DNA of 64,000 bases, from NCBI GenBank assembly GCA_016719105.1, contig JADKAQ010000046.1, positions 248,001 to 312,000 of the forward strand. The letters run 5' to 3'. The DNA is from Gemmatimonadota bacterium. Its GTDB lineage: Bacteria; Gemmatimonadota; Gemmatimonadetes; Gemmatimonadales; Gemmatimonadaceae. The notes below the pieces were generated by a model. That model did not search any database, was not told where the DNA came from, and was given only the letters and a program-made list of their open reading frames with translations. Below are positions 52,879 through 61,030 of the stretch, one piece after another; positions within the stretch are counted from its first letter, which is position 1; every line of letters starts with the position of its first letter. Made by a program: the position numbers and the translations under genes.

Positions 52879-52897
52879 TGCCCGACGCGGGCCTGTC

Positions 52898-52925
52898 GCG
52901 CGCGTGAAACGCCGGTCACGCGCGC
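52898..52925. terminator. Hairpin at the convergent esterase / NTF2-like junction
   Basis: A perfect 10-bp stem GCGCGCGTGA (52898-52907) paired with 52916-52925, loop 8 nt. It overlaps the stop codon of the minus-strand NTF2-like gene (52916-52918) and lies 19 bp after the esterase stop. Confidence 0.55.
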
Positions 52926-53308
52926 TGCATCGCCTCGAGCATCGCCGCCATGCGCTGGTGCACCACCGTGATTCCCTTGAGCGGCCGGACCATCACCTTG
53001 AAGTCGGTGATCCGGCCGTCGTCGTTCCAGTGGATCATGTCGACGCCGTTGACCGTGATGCCGTCGATCTCGGTCACGAACTCCAGGACGGCATCGCGCG
53101 CCCCGATCACCTCGCGCACATAGCGAAACGTCTCGTTGGCGAAGACCGAGAAGGCGGCGGTGAGGTACATCGTCGTCACCGCCTTGCCGCGCTGCGGCGT
53201 GTGCACCACCGGCGAGTGAAAGGTGACGTCGTCGGCGAGCAGGTTGCCTAACGCCGAGGCGTCGCGCCGATCGAGGATGTCGTGCCAGGCAGCGATGGGG
53301 TCGGTCAC
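52916..53308 (-). CDS. NTF2-like / SnoaL-fold protein
   Basis: A 130-aa single-domain protein with the cone-shaped NTF2 fold. MTDPIAAWHDILDRRDASALGNLLADDVTFHSPVVHTPQRGKAV is the usual first helix-strand block. DGITVNGVDMIHWNDDGRITDFKVMVRPL is the last beta sheet of the SnoaL/limonene-epoxide-hydrolase-like group. GTG 53308 is preferred because the family N-terminus starts there; the frame is open to 53605 without similarity. Function is unknown; such proteins bind small hydrophobic ligands or act as isomerases. Confidence 0.82.
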   Translation of the reverse strand: MTDPIAAWHDILDRRDASALGNLLADDVTFHSPVVHTPQRGKAVTTMYLTAAFSVFANETFRYVREVIGARDAVLEFVTEIDGITVNGVDMIHWNDDGRITDFKVMVRPLKGITVVHQRMAAMLEAMQRA

Positions 53309-53393
53309 GCGGAGTGGTCCGGTCGGAGGGTACCGGAGCTTATCACCGCGCCTCGGCGGGCACGAGATGCCCCGCGCGACGCAGGTGATCGCC

Positions 53394-54977
53394 CTACGAA
53401 CTGCAGGAGAGCATGGAGCACCCCGCCTTGTGCCGAGCCCAGTCGGGGCGCCGCGCGGCGAATGCCTCGCGCCCGGGTTGTTCGTCGTACGGGCGCCGCA
53501 TGACCTCGAGCAACTCGTGTACCCCCGCAGCATCCCCCGACTCGGCGCGGTCGATCGCCTGCTGCGCCAGGTAGTTGCGCAGCACGTAGCGCGGGTTCGC
53601 GGCATGCATCCGGCTTCGCCGCTGCGCGGCGGGCTCGCCCTCGCGACTTACGCGCCGGTGCCAAGCGCGCAGCCACGCCGCCAACGCGGCGCCGTGCGAT
53701 GCTCGCTTGTTGTCATCGTAGAACGCGTCGCCCAGCGCATCGACCAACGCCACATCGTCATCGGGGAGCGCATCGCCCAACTCGCCAAGCGCGCGGAAGA
53801 AGTTCGTGTAGTCCACTTCCGCCAATTGCAGCAGGCGGAGCCCACTGTCGGCGACGGCCTCGTCGCCGTCTCCCCATCCGGTCAACCCGAACTTGGCAGC
53901 GATCATCGCCGCATAGCGCCCCGTGAAGGTATCGACGTAACGGTCCATTCCTTCCTGCAACGGCGCATCGTGCTCGAAGAGGGGGCGCAACGCAGCGGCC
54001 AGGCGCTCGAGGTTCCACTGGGCAATCGCCGGCTGTTGCGCGTATCGATAGCGTCGCCCCGACGCATCCGTCGTGTTGGGAGTCCAGTGCGGGTCGAAGT
54101 TATCCAGCCATCCGTACGGGCCGTAGTCGATCGTCAGCCCCAGCACCGACATGTTGTCGGTGTTCATCACGCCATGGACGAAGCCCACGCGCATCCACTC
54201 GACCATCAGCGTCGCCGTGCGCTCGCAGACTTCGGCAAACCAGCGCGCGCGCCGCGCGGTGACGTCGGCAACATCCTGCACCAGGTGCGGGAAGTCGCGA
54301 TCGATCGTGAAGTCGACGAGCGTCGCGAGCAGGGTGAGCTCGTGACGCGCGGCAAGAATCTCGAAATTGCCGAAGCGGATGAACGAAGGCGCCACACGGC
54401 AAACGACCGCCCCCGGCTCCATGCGCGGGTTGCCATCGTAGAACATGTCGCGCATCACCGGCTCGCCCGTGGACACGAGCGAGAGGGCCCGCGTGGTGGG
54501 GACGCCGAGGTGGTGCATCGCCTCGCTGCAGAGGAACTCGCGAATCGAGGAGCGCAGGACGGCGCGTCCGTCTGCCGTGCGCGAGTAGGGCGTGGCCCCG
54601 GCCCCCTTGAGCTGCAGTTCCCACCGTTCGCCGGCGGCGTTGATCACTTCGCCGAGCGTGATGGCGCGCCCGTCGCCGAGTTGGCCAGCCCAGCTCCCGA
54701 ACTGGTGCCCGCCGTAGCAGGCGGCGTACGGCTCCATCCCCTCCAACAGCGCGTTGCCGCCAAAGACCTCGGCAAAGCGCGGCGAGGTGACGTCGTGTTC
54801 GTCGAATCCGACGAGCGCCGCGACCTCCGCCGCGTGCGCCAGCAGGACTGGGGCCGACACCGGCGTGGGGCGCACCGCACTCCAGCAGGCACGCTGCACC
54901 TGGCGGCGCTGCATGGAGCGATCGGGATCGCCAGGCAGCTCGCTAACGAAACGGTTGTCGAACGTGAGGCGCGTCAT
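53394..54977 (-). CDS. selO: Protein adenylyltransferase SelO (YdiU/UPF0061 family)
   Basis: A 527-aa pseudokinase-fold AMPylator that transfers AMP to protein Ser/Thr/Tyr residues. Family hallmarks: NRFVSELPGD at the N-terminus, YGGHQFGSWAGQLGDGRAITLGE, ELQLKGAGATPYSRTADGRAVLRSSIREFLCSEAMHHLGVPTTRALSL (inverted nucleotide-binding region), VHGVMNTDNMSVLGLTIDYGPYGWLDNF (metal-binding Asn and Asp) and WNLERLAAALRPL. The C-terminus ends GCSMLSCSS, a conserved redox Cys pair that can form a regulatory disulfide. The start overlaps the upstream membrane-protein gene by 4 bp (ATGA). The long in-frame extension to 55184 is not family sequence. Confidence 0.93.
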   Translation of the reverse strand: MTRLTFDNRFVSELPGDPDRSMQRRQVQRACWSAVRPTPVSAPVLLAHAAEVAALVGFDEHDVTSPRFAEVFGGNALLEGMEPYAACYGGHQFGSWAGQLGDGRAITLGEVINAAGERWELQLKGAGATPYSRTADGRAVLRSSIREFLCSEAMHHLGVPTTRALSLVSTGEPVMRDMFYDGNPRMEPGAVVCRVAPSFIRFGNFEILAARHELTLLATLVDFTIDRDFPHLVQDVADVTARRARWFAEVCERTATLMVEWMRVGFVHGVMNTDNMSVLGLTIDYGPYGWLDNFDPHWTPNTTDASGRRYRYAQQPAIAQWNLERLAAALRPLFEHDAPLQEGMDRYVDTFTGRYAAMIAAKFGLTGWGDGDEAVADSGLRLLQLAEVDYTNFFRALGELGDALPDDDVALVDALGDAFYDDNKRASHGAALAAWLRAWHRRVSREGEPAAQRRSRMHAANPRYVLRNYLAQQAIDRAESGDAAGVHELLEVMRRPYDEQPGREAFAARRPDWARHKAGCSMLSCSS

Positions 54978-55447
54978 CGGGCCACCGCGCCGCGCGTGAG
55001 GGCGAGGTAGGCGCAGGCGCCACTGACCAGGTGCATGACCTCCGTCGCCACGACGGTCGTCATGTTGAACACGGCGGCCCCCTCCATGTACGGCGCATAC
55101 GCGGCGCTGGGTGGGCCGAAGGCGTAGAGCACCAACACGACCACCGTCAGGAGGGTGAAGCGAGGAACGGGGCGCGCGGCCCATCGCCCCAGCGCCGCAA
55201 AGACTGCCCCGCCGGCCATCGCCCCAATCACGCTGAACAACGCCACCTCACGTCGCCCGATCACCATCTCCCCCATGCGACTCCCAGCGAACCAGACCAG
55301 GAGGTTGAGCGCAACGCTGGCCATCGCTGCCACGATCACCATGGACGGGATCCGCGCGAACGCCACGGCGGGCGACGCCGCGCCGTGGGGCGTCGGCGCC
55401 TGACGCGTCACGGGCACGCGCGCTCCGTGGTCGACGCGTCGACCCAC
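54974..55447 (-). CDS. DUF6069-like small membrane protein
   Basis: A protein of up to 157 aa with four hydrophobic helices: VIVAAMASVALNLLVWFAG, VALFSVIGAMAGGAVFAALG, RFTLLTVVVLVLYAFG and VATEVMHLVSGACAYLALT, with YMEGAAVFNMTTVVATEVMH as the best-conserved part. The pattern matches DUF6069; function is unknown. The start is uncertain: GTG 55447 is the longest, GTG 55411 and ATG 55342 are alternatives, and none has a clear ribosome site. The stop overlaps the SelO start (ATGA), so SelO translation depends on it. It lies 23 bp after the GMC oxidoreductase gene. Confidence 0.7.
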   Translation of the reverse strand: MGRRVDHGARVPVTRQAPTPHGAASPAVAFARIPSMVIVAAMASVALNLLVWFAGSRMGEMVIGRREVALFSVIGAMAGGAVFAALGRWAARPVPRFTLLTVVVLVLYAFGPPSAAYAPYMEGAAVFNMTTVVATEVMHLVSGACAYLALTRGAVAR

Positions 55448-55470
55448 GCGCGACGCCGCCGCAGCATCGG

Positions 55471-57138
55471 TCAGATCTCGCCCCTGCGCGCGAACGCCGC
55501 GAGATGCTCCCCCGCGCGAAACGCGAGCGCCATGATCGTCATCGTCGGCTGCCCGCGCCCCGAGGTCACCAGGCTGCTCCCGTCGCAGATGAAGAGGTTG
55601 CGCACGTCGTGCGTGCGGTGGAACCGATCAACGACACTCGACTTCGGATCGTTCCCCATGCGGCAGGTGCCTAACAGGTGCGCCGCCGAGGTGGAGACGC
55701 CGACCGGGAAGTCGACCACCTGCTTGGCGCCGGCCGCCACGTGGATCTCCCGCGCCCGCTCCTGCATGAAGCGCGTCATCTTGAGGTCGTCCTCGTGGTC
55801 GCGGTAGGTGACCCGAATCGCCGGGAGTCCGTGCGCGTCGGTGAGCGTGGGATCGAGCGTGATGGTGTTGGACTCCACCGGGAGCGAGGTGGTGTGTCCC
55901 ATCACCGACATCTGTCGCGTGAAGTTGTGCGCGAGGAATGCCTTGTAGTCGCTCCCCCAGTTGCGTTGCCCCGGCGCACCGCCGGCCAGTCCCCAGAAGA
56001 TCGGCAGCGTCAGGTCGGCGCGCGCATCCAGCCCGCCACCACCGTAGAAGCCGCGCTTCGCGTCGGAGTCGTACCAGTCGAGGGCGATGCGCGTGACCTG
56101 CACCCCCTTGTACTCGTTGAGCGGGTGCTCGTACAACCCGGGGACAATGGCCCCGCCGTTGAACATCAGGTGCTTGCCGACCATGCCTGACGAGTTGGCG
56201 AGCCCCTGGGGAAAGTGCTTGTTCTTCGACATGAGCAGCAGGCGCGGCGTCTCGGCGCCGTTGCAGGCGAGGACGACGGCGCGGGCACGTTGCAGCTGCT
56301 CCTTCCCCTGCGCGTCGAAGTAGATCACCCCCGTGGCGCGCCCCTTCGCGTCCAGCTCCACCTTGCGCACGTGACAGTTGGCCCGCACCTCGCACCGCCC
56401 CGTGCGCTCGGCGATCGGGATCATCGACGCCAGCGTGGAGCTCTTCGCGCCGAACTCGCAGCCGTAGCCCATGCAGAAGCCGCAGCTCTGGCACGCGCCG
56501 CGCCCGTTGTGCGGCCGCGAGAGAATCGCCATCGGCGCAGGGAATGGATGCCACCCCAGCTTCTTCGCCGCACGCTCGAAGAGGACGCCCGCCGACTTCA
56601 CCGGGAGCGGCGGGACGGGATAGGGACGCGAACGCCGCGGCTCTCCCCACCCCCCCGCCGCCCCCGACACGCCGACTTCCCAGTCGACCTTCGTGTAGTA
56701 CGGCTCGAGGTCGTCGTAGCTGATGGGCCAGTCGGCGAGCGACGCCCCGGGAATCGCCCCCAGGCGCGAGCGTTCGTCGAAATCGACCGGACGAAAGCGC
56801 CAGAAGTTGGCGGTGAAGTGCACGCTGCTCCCCCCCACCACCTGCGCCGCCCAGATCCCGCGCATCCCGTCGTTGAAGCTCGCCGGTGTCGCGACCTGCT
56901 TGGCATGCTCGCGCCACGTGACCGGCGTCTTGAAGCCGATCTCGTTCTGGAAGAGGTACCGATACTCGTCGTGTGCGAACTGTTCGGGGCGCAGGCGCGG
57001 CCCCTTCTCCAGCACCACCACCGCGAAGCCGGCCACCGACAGCTCCTTGGCCAGCACGCCGCCGGCGGCGCCTGAGCCGACGATCACGAAGTCGACGACC
57101 GCCGACGGCGGGTACTTCACGCTGTACGACTGGGGCAT
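55471..57138 (-). CDS. GMC family FAD-dependent oxidoreductase (gluconate 2-dehydrogenase large-subunit type)
   Basis: A 555-aa flavoprotein oxidising an alcohol or sugar. The FAD-binding motif VDFVIVGSGAAGGVLAKEL is at about residues 15-33. GIWAAQVVGGSSVHFTANFWRF is the GMC signature 1 region. GACQSCGFCMGYGCEFGAKSST is a Cys-rich segment found in gluconate/sorbitol dehydrogenase-like members. C-terminal catalytic segments AHLLGTCRMGNDPKSSVVDRF and ICDGSSLVTSGRGQPTMTIMALAFRAGEHL are intact. It has no signal peptide of its own. It starts 3 bp after the small-subunit gene, whose Tat leader probably carries the folded complex across the membrane. No cytochrome c subunit follows directly. Confidence 0.9.
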   Translation of the reverse strand: MPQSYSVKYPPSAVVDFVIVGSGAAGGVLAKELSVAGFAVVVLEKGPRLRPEQFAHDEYRYLFQNEIGFKTPVTWREHAKQVATPASFNDGMRGIWAAQVVGGSSVHFTANFWRFRPVDFDERSRLGAIPGASLADWPISYDDLEPYYTKVDWEVGVSGAAGGWGEPRRSRPYPVPPLPVKSAGVLFERAAKKLGWHPFPAPMAILSRPHNGRGACQSCGFCMGYGCEFGAKSSTLASMIPIAERTGRCEVRANCHVRKVELDAKGRATGVIYFDAQGKEQLQRARAVVLACNGAETPRLLLMSKNKHFPQGLANSSGMVGKHLMFNGGAIVPGLYEHPLNEYKGVQVTRIALDWYDSDAKRGFYGGGGLDARADLTLPIFWGLAGGAPGQRNWGSDYKAFLAHNFTRQMSVMGHTTSLPVESNTITLDPTLTDAHGLPAIRVTYRDHEDDLKMTRFMQERAREIHVAAGAKQVVDFPVGVSTSAAHLLGTCRMGNDPKSSVVDRFHRTHDVRNLFICDGSSLVTSGRGQPTMTIMALAFRAGEHLAAFARRGEI

Positions 57139-57141
57139 CGC

Positions 57142-57717
57142 CTAACGCCTCCGCGCGGCTTCGGCGTCATAGTAGCCGAAGGGCGCCTCGTACGAGGCCC
57201 GGTGCTCGAAGCCCAGGAGCTTCCAGCCGACGCCGCCCCGGTTCCCGCCGTGCGATGGATCGCCAAACATCCCCACCATCGTGGCGAAGCGCATCCCCTG
57301 GAAGAACTCCCCCTTTTCGATCTCCGCCAGGATCGCGTCCTGGTGGGCGGCGGGGAGTGCGGCGAACGTCGTCGTCCCCGGCTTGCGCCTGGCGGCTCGC
57401 CTTCGCAGGTCGGTGATCCCGGCACGCATCGTCGGCAGCGCCTTCCGCTGCTCGGCGCCCAGCGCCCGGTCGATGAAGTAGATCACCCCGGCCTCGGTGG
57501 CCCCGGGGGTGTCGGTCGTCGGGAGGATGCGCGCCGCGACCGCCGCCAGCTCGGCCGCCTCGTCAGGCGCGAGATGCGTGAACGGCGGCGCCGGACGCTG
57601 CTGGACCGCGTGCGCGGCGTGCGCGAGCGCTGCGTCCACCTGCGCCCAGTCGAGCAGCAGCCAGCCAGCGCCCACGCCAGCGGCGCCGGCGAGGAAGACA
57701 CGACGGGAGATCGTCAT
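57142..57717 (-). CDS. Gluconate 2-dehydrogenase subunit 3 family protein, Tat-exported
   Basis: A 191-aa partner of the GMC oxidoreductase. The Tat leader ISRRVFLAGAAGVGAGWLLL starts at residue 3. The mature domain reads FTHLAPDEAAELAAVAARILPTTDTPGATEAGVIYFIDRALG, then GMRFATMVGMFGDPSHGGNRGGVGWKLLGFEHRASYEAPFGYYD, the recognisable subunit 3 signature (GNR.G..W...G). It probably guides export and membrane docking of the large subunit by hitch-hiking. The stop TAG is inside a GTTAGGC copy (57140-57146) that spans the junction with the large-subunit gene, whose ATG follows 3 bp later. Confidence 0.9.
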   Translation of the reverse strand: MTISRRVFLAGAAGVGAGWLLLDWAQVDAALAHAAHAVQQRPAPPFTHLAPDEAAELAAVAARILPTTDTPGATEAGVIYFIDRALGAEQRKALPTMRAGITDLRRRAARRKPGTTTFAALPAAHQDAILAEIEKGEFFQGMRFATMVGMFGDPSHGGNRGGVGWKLLGFEHRASYEAPFGYYDAEAARRR

Positions 57718-57894
57718 CGGCGAGGGGGGTCGATGGACGTGTCACGCCCCCGAGATCGGGGCCCCCCCAAGACTGTCGAGCGGGAACGCTACGTCAAGTC
57801 GCCTCCGCGCGAATCAGCAGCGAAGCAGACGTGTTGGACATGCGAATTGCGCACGACGCGCGCACGACCCACGCACGACACACGCAGGCGCGAC

Positions 57895-58101
57895 TCACGC
57901 GCGTTGGTACAGCGTGGTTCCCCGCGCGTCGGGCGCGGCATCCATGCGCTCGCGCATGAGCCCCTCGAGCGCGCGTGAGACCGTGGGACACTCGAAGCGT
58001 AGCGCGTCGAGCCATTCGCGCCGAGCCTCACCCTCCAACCCGACCGCCGTCTCCAGCAACGGCTTCAGTGCGATCCGGACCTGCGGACTCGTGTCGATCA
58101 T
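57895..58101 (-). CDS. Small protein resembling the leader of Gemmatimonadota Ser/Thr kinases
   Basis: A 68-aa protein, MIDTSPQVRIALKPLLETAVGLEGEARREWLDALRFECPTVSRALEGLMRER and a short tail. The pattern 'LLETAVGLEGEARREWLDALRFECP' recalls the short N-terminal helical segment ('LL..AL.L....R..WLD.LR..CP') that precedes many serine/threonine kinase domains in this type of genome; this is from memory. ATG 58101 is supported by GAGGGGGGA just upstream. It is divergent from the pseudokinase gene at 58313 with 211 bp between, suggesting the two belong together. Function unknown. Confidence 0.6.
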   Translation of the reverse strand: MIDTSPQVRIALKPLLETAVGLEGEARREWLDALRFECPTVSRALEGLMRERMDAAPDARGTTLYQRA

Positions 58102-58312
58102 TCCCCCCTCCCCAATGCATCGTGTCTGGCGGCCCGCGGCTGCCGCGCCGTCGCGGTTGCGACCGCCCACTCGAGAAGTCGGAAAATCCCTGCGAAAGAC
58201 GACACGCCGAATTGCCCCCGACGATCGGTGCGCCATCTTTCCCGTTGCACTCGCGCCTGGTGCGGCACGAGAAGCGACACGCCCGACGACTCACCCACTG
58301 GCCCCTGCCCGC

Positions 58313-59215
58313 GTGACATCCCCCATCGACGCGCTGCGCGCCTCGCTCGCCGACCGCTACGAGATCGACCGCGAAGTCGGCGCCGACGACCTGCGCACGG
58401 TCTATCACGCCCGCGACATGCGGCTCACGCGCGATGTGCGCCTTTCGGTCGTTCGCCCGTCGCTCGCCGCGTCGCTCGGCGCGGCGCGCTTTCTCAACGC
58501 GACGGCACGCCTGGGGCGCATTCGCCATCCGTGGGTCACGCAGTTCATCGAGGCCGGCGATCTCGACGGCACGCTCTGGTTCGCCACCACGGCCCCGGAG
58601 GGCGAGTCGCTGCGCGAGCGCCTCACGCGCGACGGCACCCTCCCGATCGATCTGGCCGTCCGCCTCACGCGCAGCGCGGCGCAGGCGCTGCAGTTCGTGC
58701 ACGAGGAGAAGTTCGTCCACGGCGCCCTCACCACCGACCACATCTTCGTCACGCATGAGGGCGAGGTGGCGATCTGCGACGTGGGGCTCGCGCATGCGAT
58801 CGCCTCCGAGACCGCGTGCGACGCCCGCGGGGATCAGCGGGCGCTGGCCGCCATCGCGATCGAGATGCTCACCGGGGCACCACCGGCGATCGGGGCGAGC
58901 GGGGCTTCAGTGCGCACGCGTCGCCCCGAGGTGCCGCCGTCGGTCGACGCGGCGTTGCAGCGGGCCGTCTCCCCCGACCCGGCGCAGCAGTTCGCCTGCC
59001 CCGCCGATCTCGAACTCGCGCTGCGCCCTCCCAACGAGGGGCCCAAGCGCGGGCTCTCGTTGACGACCAAGCTGATCGGCGGGTTCATCATCCTGATCAT
59101 CCTGATCGTGTCGGCGGTGGGGCTCTTCATGGTCATGCGCGTCGCCGCCGCCGGCAATGCGCCAGCCGCCGAGGGCAACGCGCCGGCCGCCGAGCCGATG
59201 GCGCAACCGCGTTAG
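58313..59215 (+). CDS. Membrane-anchored Ser/Thr protein pseudokinase
   Basis: A 300-aa protein with a PKN-type kinase fold and a C-terminal TM helix (LIGGFIILIILIVSAVGLFMVM, about 254-275) ending in an Ala/Pro-rich tail. It aligns to bacterial kinases from YEIDREVGADDLRTVYHARD, but key residues are changed. The Gly loop is degenerate (VGADDLRTVY). The VAIK Lys is Ser45 (DVRLSVV). HRDLKPxN is HGALTTDHI, losing the catalytic Asp (Ala138), Lys (Thr140) and Asn (His143). Only the DFG Asp (D156 in CDVG) remains. Catalysis is therefore unlikely; a scaffold or sensor role is inferred. GTG 58313 is the start nearest the fold; open frame upstream is low-complexity. The TAG stop is in a GTTAGGC copy. 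Confidence 0.78.
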   Translation: MTSPIDALRASLADRYEIDREVGADDLRTVYHARDMRLTRDVRLSVVRPSLAASLGAARFLNATARLGRIRHPWVTQFIEAGDLDGTLWFATTAPEGESLRERLTRDGTLPIDLAVRLTRSAAQALQFVHEEKFVHGALTTDHIFVTHEGEVAICDVGLAHAIASETACDARGDQRALAAIAIEMLTGAPPAIGASGASVRTRRPEVPPSVDAALQRAVSPDPAQQFACPADLELALRPPNEGPKRGLSLTTKLIGGFIILIILIVSAVGLFMVMRVAAAGNAPAAEGNAPAAEPMAQPR

Positions 59216-59231
59216 GCGGCACGGCGGGCAC

Positions 59232-59267
59232 GCCGCGCTGACGCCACGGGTCGGCGGTCAGCGCGGC
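59232..59267. terminator. Hairpin at the convergent pseudokinase / deacylase junction
   Basis: A perfect 11-bp stem GCCGCGCTGAC (59232-59242) paired with 59257-59267, loop 14 nt. It lies 17 bp after the pseudokinase stop and overlaps the last codons of the minus-strand deacylase (stop at 59258). Confidence 0.55.
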
Positions 59268-60841
59268 TCGGCGGGCGGCGCCTCCGGGCGTTGCCCCTGA
59301 CGGCGAATCGCCGTGCCGGACCGGACACCGGTCGCCTTCCCGTCGCGATACACCTCGCGCCCATTCACCCAGACCCGCGCGATCCCCACCGAGGTCAGGT
59401 GCGGTTCCTTGGTCGTCGCACGATCGGCGACCGTCGCCGGGTCGAAGAGCACCATGTCCGCGTAGTTGCCGGCGGCCAGCGTTCCGCGGCGCGTGAGCCC
59501 CACGTGCCGCGCGGCCAGACTGGTCATCTTGCGCACCCCCTCCTCGAGCGAGACGACCTTGCCGTCACGGATGTACTTCCCGAGGACGCGCGGGAAGGCG
59601 CCGAAGCCGCGCGGATGTGCGCTATCGAGCCCGCCGTCGGAGCAGATGTTCGTGTGGTCCCAGGCCATCAACGTGGCGATGTCCTTCTCGTCCATCGACG
59701 TCGCGACGACACTTTCCACCGTCCCCTCGCCCTTCCCTGTCTTCTCGCGCTCGGCGCGCATCGCCTCGGCGTCGCGAATGAGCGTCATCAGCGTGACCGC
59801 TGGCGCCTCCTTGCGCTCGGCGGCGATCTCGGCGACGGTCCTGCCGGCATACGACGGGTTGGGGGCGTACGAACCGAGGAGCAGTCCTTCCGGGGTGGCG
59901 ATCTCGCGCAGGATCTTCTCGGCCTCGGCGCGATTGTCGAAGTCGCGCTTGGGAAAGAGGACGGTGAGCGTCGACTGCCAGTACGGGTACGGATAGATGT
60001 CGGCGGTGATGTCGATGCTGTCGGCGCGCGCCCGGTCGAGGACGCGGCGCAGCGAGTCGGCCTGCCCCCACAGCGGGACCATCGCCAGCTTGACGTGACT
60101 GATCTGCACCGGGAGCTTGGCTTCGCGCCCGATGGTGATGATCTCGTCGATCGCGTCCCAGAACCAGCGATCCTCGCTACGCACGTGGCTCATGTAGCGC
60201 GTCCCGGCGGCTGCGGCGACCTTCGCCAGCTGCAAAACCTCTGGGCGCGCCGAGTAGATCCCCGGGTCGTACTCCAGCCCGGTGGAGAGGCCAAGGGCGC
60301 CGGCGTCGAGCTCGCGCTTGAGGAGGACGGCCATGCTGTCGACTTCGGCCTGTGTGGCCACGCGCTTGAAGTCGGCTCCCATCACCGCGTCGCGAATCGA
60401 CCCGTGTCCCGCGTAGAAGGCGACGTTGGCCACCGTCCCCTTGCGCGCGAGCGAATCGAGCGCCGCGCCTAACGGCATCGGGTGCCCGCCGTCCTGGCCG
60501 CCGATGACCGTCGTGATCCCCTGGCTGATGACCGCCAGTCCATCGGGCGAATCGCCGAGCCCGGAGGCGTGATGGGAGTGCGTGTCGATGAAGCCCGGGG
60601 CGAGGACGAGTCCGCGCCCATCGATGATCGAGTCGCCGGGCGCGGGCCCCACTTCGGAACCAACGTCGGCGATGGTATCGCCGACGATGCGCACCGCACC
60701 GGCGCGCGCCGAGGCGCCGGTGCCATCGATCAGCATGACGTTGGTGATCGTGATGGCGGTCGCACCGGGGGTGGAATCGGGCGACTTGGCACAGGCCGCG
60801 AGCGCGGCCGACAGGGCGAGGACGGCGAGGGTAGGACGCAC
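59258..60841 (-). CDS. N-acyl-D-amino-acid deacylase-like amidohydrolase lipoprotein
   Basis: A 527-aa metal-dependent hydrolase of the D-aminoacylase type that removes acyl groups from D-amino acids. GTG 60841 gives a leader with lipobox LAAC. The N-terminal domain has TNVMLIDGTGASARAGAVRIVGDTIADVG. The metal motif HSHH (in GFIDTHSHHASGLG) follows, then GLSTGLEYDPGIYSARPEV (a D-aminoacylase hallmark), MSHVRSEDRWFWDAIDEI, VQISHVKL (metal His), CSDGGLDSAHPRGFGAFPRVLGKYIR and the C-terminal GTLAAGNYADMVLFDP. The frame is open upstream to 60952 without signal features. A role in recycling D-amino acids from peptidoglycan fits the other peptidases here. Confidence 0.88.
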   Translation of the reverse strand: MRPTLAVLALSAALAACAKSPDSTPGATAITITNVMLIDGTGASARAGAVRIVGDTIADVGSEVGPAPGDSIIDGRGLVLAPGFIDTHSHHASGLGDSPDGLAVISQGITTVIGGQDGGHPMPLGAALDSLARKGTVANVAFYAGHGSIRDAVMGADFKRVATQAEVDSMAVLLKRELDAGALGLSTGLEYDPGIYSARPEVLQLAKVAAAAGTRYMSHVRSEDRWFWDAIDEIITIGREAKLPVQISHVKLAMVPLWGQADSLRRVLDRARADSIDITADIYPYPYWQSTLTVLFPKRDFDNRAEAEKILREIATPEGLLLGSYAPNPSYAGRTVAEIAAERKEAPAVTLMTLIRDAEAMRAEREKTGKGEGTVESVVATSMDEKDIATLMAWDHTNICSDGGLDSAHPRGFGAFPRVLGKYIRDGKVVSLEEGVRKMTSLAARHVGLTRRGTLAAGNYADMVLFDPATVADRATTKEPHLTSVGIARVWVNGREVYRDGKATGVRSGTAIRRQGQRPEAPPAEPR

Positions 60842-61030
60842 GGCGATCGGCGGGAACGGGACGTGGCGTGGCGCGACGACGCGCGCGACGGAGCGTGCGC
60901 GAGAAGGCGCGCGCAAGGAAACTGTCGCCGCGCCCCGCGCGACGCTACGCACGCAGGTCCCGGCGCACGGGCGCCCTTGCCGCTACGTGCCGGTGCCCCT
61001 ACGCGCCGGTACCCCTAACCGTCGCTGCTC

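Larger units (their letters stand above)
1819..60473. repeat. Dispersed octamer CGTTAGGC (core GTTAGGC), about 35 copies
   Basis: I read exact GTTAGGC (either strand) at first bases 1819, 3687, 4548, 5373, 9220, 10534, 11398, 11521, 14788, 16237, 19276, 21644, 21867, 23938, 25420, 27203, 28060, 28879, 29899, 32896, 33881, 35669, 36534, 37485, 40588, 42627, 46774, 47695, 49089, 52278, 53246, 55669, 57140, 59211 and 60467. All but about four are preceded by C (CGTTAGGC). About half are on each strand. In genes they read Leu-Gly (TTA-GGC, 21 cases) or Pro-Asn (CCT-AAC, 6). Five coincide with stop codons and three are intergenic. Composition alone predicts roughly seven. The count is by eye and may miss a few. 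Confidence 0.75.

Noticed and set aside
57497..58312. Upstream extension of the pseudokinase frame to about 57497
   Set aside because: Sequence is Arg/Ala/Ser low complexity, overlaps the Tat small-subunit gene and the 68-aa gene on the other strand, and has no family similarity.
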